From JBGAJN01 sp044224905 (GTDB taxonomy: Bacteria > Verrucomicrobiota > Verrucomicrobiia > Limisphaerales > JBGAJN01), in the NCBI GenBank assembly GCA_044224905.1, contig JBGAJN010000002.1, positions 372,001-436,000 of the forward strand: a DNA stretch of 64,000 nt, read 5' to 3'. This document shows positions 63,414 through 64,000 of this stretch, in pieces. Within the stretch, counting starts at the first letter, position 1. Each line of letters begins with the position of its first letter. The position numbers and the translations under genes were made by a program. The notes under the pieces are model-generated. The model was not told the origin of the DNA and ran no database searches. It saw only the letters and a program-made list of their open reading frames with translations.

Positions 63414-64000
63414 CTACGGATGCGTGACCCGCAGACGGATGAAGCGGCGCGCCGCAACGACGGTGTCGCGCGCGATGAGCGTGTTGGCATCGTTCTGCTC
63501 GGTGACGACCTGGTTGGTATTCCAGTCTGTTAAGTCACCGCCCACTTCGATTGCATAGAGGATGTCCGTGGCGGCGGGGTTCTTGGTGACGGTCAGGCGC
63601 AAATACTTGCTTCCTGAGATGGTCTCAAGGTCGAAGGCGAGGTTGCTTGCACCGGAGGCATTGGGGTTGGTCGCGAGCGCGTATTCCATGAGATTCGAGA
63701 AACCGTCACGATCGGGGTCGGCCAGTTCGCCAGCGATGGCGCTGTTGCTAGCGTTGGTTCCGAAGTTCGCGTGTTGCCAGGCTTGCCAGGGAGTCGGTGC
63801 GTAGATGAGCACGAGGTTGTTGCCGCTCAGTTGCACCGACCACGCTCCGCCGGCCGCGGGAAAGCCCGAGGAATCAATGGTGAACTTGTTGGTCGCAAAG
63901 CCCGCGATACCCGCAGTGGTCTGCACGAGGGTGAAAGTGCGGTTGGTTGCGGTGAAGTTCGTGAGCGCGAGCTGGCTCAAGGAAATGGTGACGAGTGTTG
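63414..64000 (-). CDS. C-terminal part of a large surface/autotransporter-like protein, 5' end beyond window
   Basis: The frame is open through the right edge (195 codons visible) and ends at 63414. The visible part is a Thr/Asn-rich beta-region (SGFPAAGGAWSVQLSGNN), then WQAWQHANFGTNAS and DPDRDGFSNLMEYALATNP, a calcium-binding thrombospondin type 3-like motif found near the C-terminus of many verrucomicrobial secreted proteins, followed by a final beta domain. It probably belongs to a long beta-helix/autotransporter-repeat protein on the cell surface. No start is given because the 5' end is missing. Confidence 0.75.
   Translation of the reverse strand, partial: TLVTISLSQLALTNFTATNRTFTLVQTTAGIAGFATNKFTIDSSGFPAAGGAWSVQLSGNNLVLIYAPTPWQAWQHANFGTNASNSAIAGELADPDRDGFSNLMEYALATNPNASGASNLAFDLETISGSKYLRLTVTKNPAATDILYAIEVGGDLTDWNTNQVVTEQNDANTLIARDTVVAARRFIRLRVTHP

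Overview
The window looks like a chromosomal segment of a Verrucomicrobiota bacterium, probably from a Pedosphaera/Limisphaera-like lineage. The evidence is high GC with strong GC3, futalosine-type menaquinone genes, and a dense set of secreted proteins typical of the PVC superphylum: planctomycete-type cytochromes, DUF1080, DUF1552, DUF1592, ThuA, DUF4838 and several sulfatases. This assignment is inferred from gene content only.

Layout. Positions 1-700 hold two small minus-strand genes, each preceded by a GTTRRRY-type site, and they look like integron gene cassettes. Positions 700-1782 contain no convincing gene. They hold REP-like palindromes flanking a 17-unit, 21-bp tandem array, then a good promoter. 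Positions 1783-4868 are the conserved rpmH-rnpA-yidD-yidC-jag cluster, ended by a terminator. Positions 4978-16260 are mixed housekeeping genes: a ROK kinase, a four-helix-bundle S23-type protein framed by an 11-bp inverted repeat, a thioredoxin-like protein, GTP-dependent PEP carboxykinase, N-acetylglucosamine-6-phosphate deacetylase, a secreted sugar isomerase-like protein, and an ABC-transporter/DUF3299 operon resembling the zrg zinc-uptake system. A family 2 glycosyltransferase follows. Positions 17149-21938 are a tight menaquinone (futalosine) operon: ubiX-like, ubiA-like (mqnP), mqnE, mqnA, mqnC.

From 21960 to the right edge almost every gene encodes an exported protein. There are four formylglycine-dependent sulfatases, a CE15-type esterase, two glycosidase-like proteins (a lipoprotein and a DUF4838 protein), an acetylesterase-like hydrolase, a neutral-ceramidase-like hydrolase, a N,N-dimethylformamidase-like protein, two DUF1080 proteins (one fused to PA14 and five haem c sites), two large PVC-type dehydrogenases with HEAT repeats and cytochrome c (one carrying ThuA-like domains at both ends), a shorter stand-alone propeller protein, a MauG-like dihaem peroxidase, a squalene-cyclase-like/cytochrome fusion, a DUF1592/DUF1552 pair, and a cytoplasmic PfkB-type KDG kinase. 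There are no TonB/SusCD genes and no sulfatase-maturing enzyme.

How they may work together. The right two thirds read as an envelope machine for breaking down sulfated, esterified or acetylated polysaccharide: desulfation, ester cleavage, sugar oxidation to 3-keto forms with electrons passed to cytochromes, then hydrolysis of keto-glycosides. Menaquinone made by the mqn operon could link this to respiration. Six of the exported enzymes end in lysine-rich tails, a shared feature that domain annotation does not explain.
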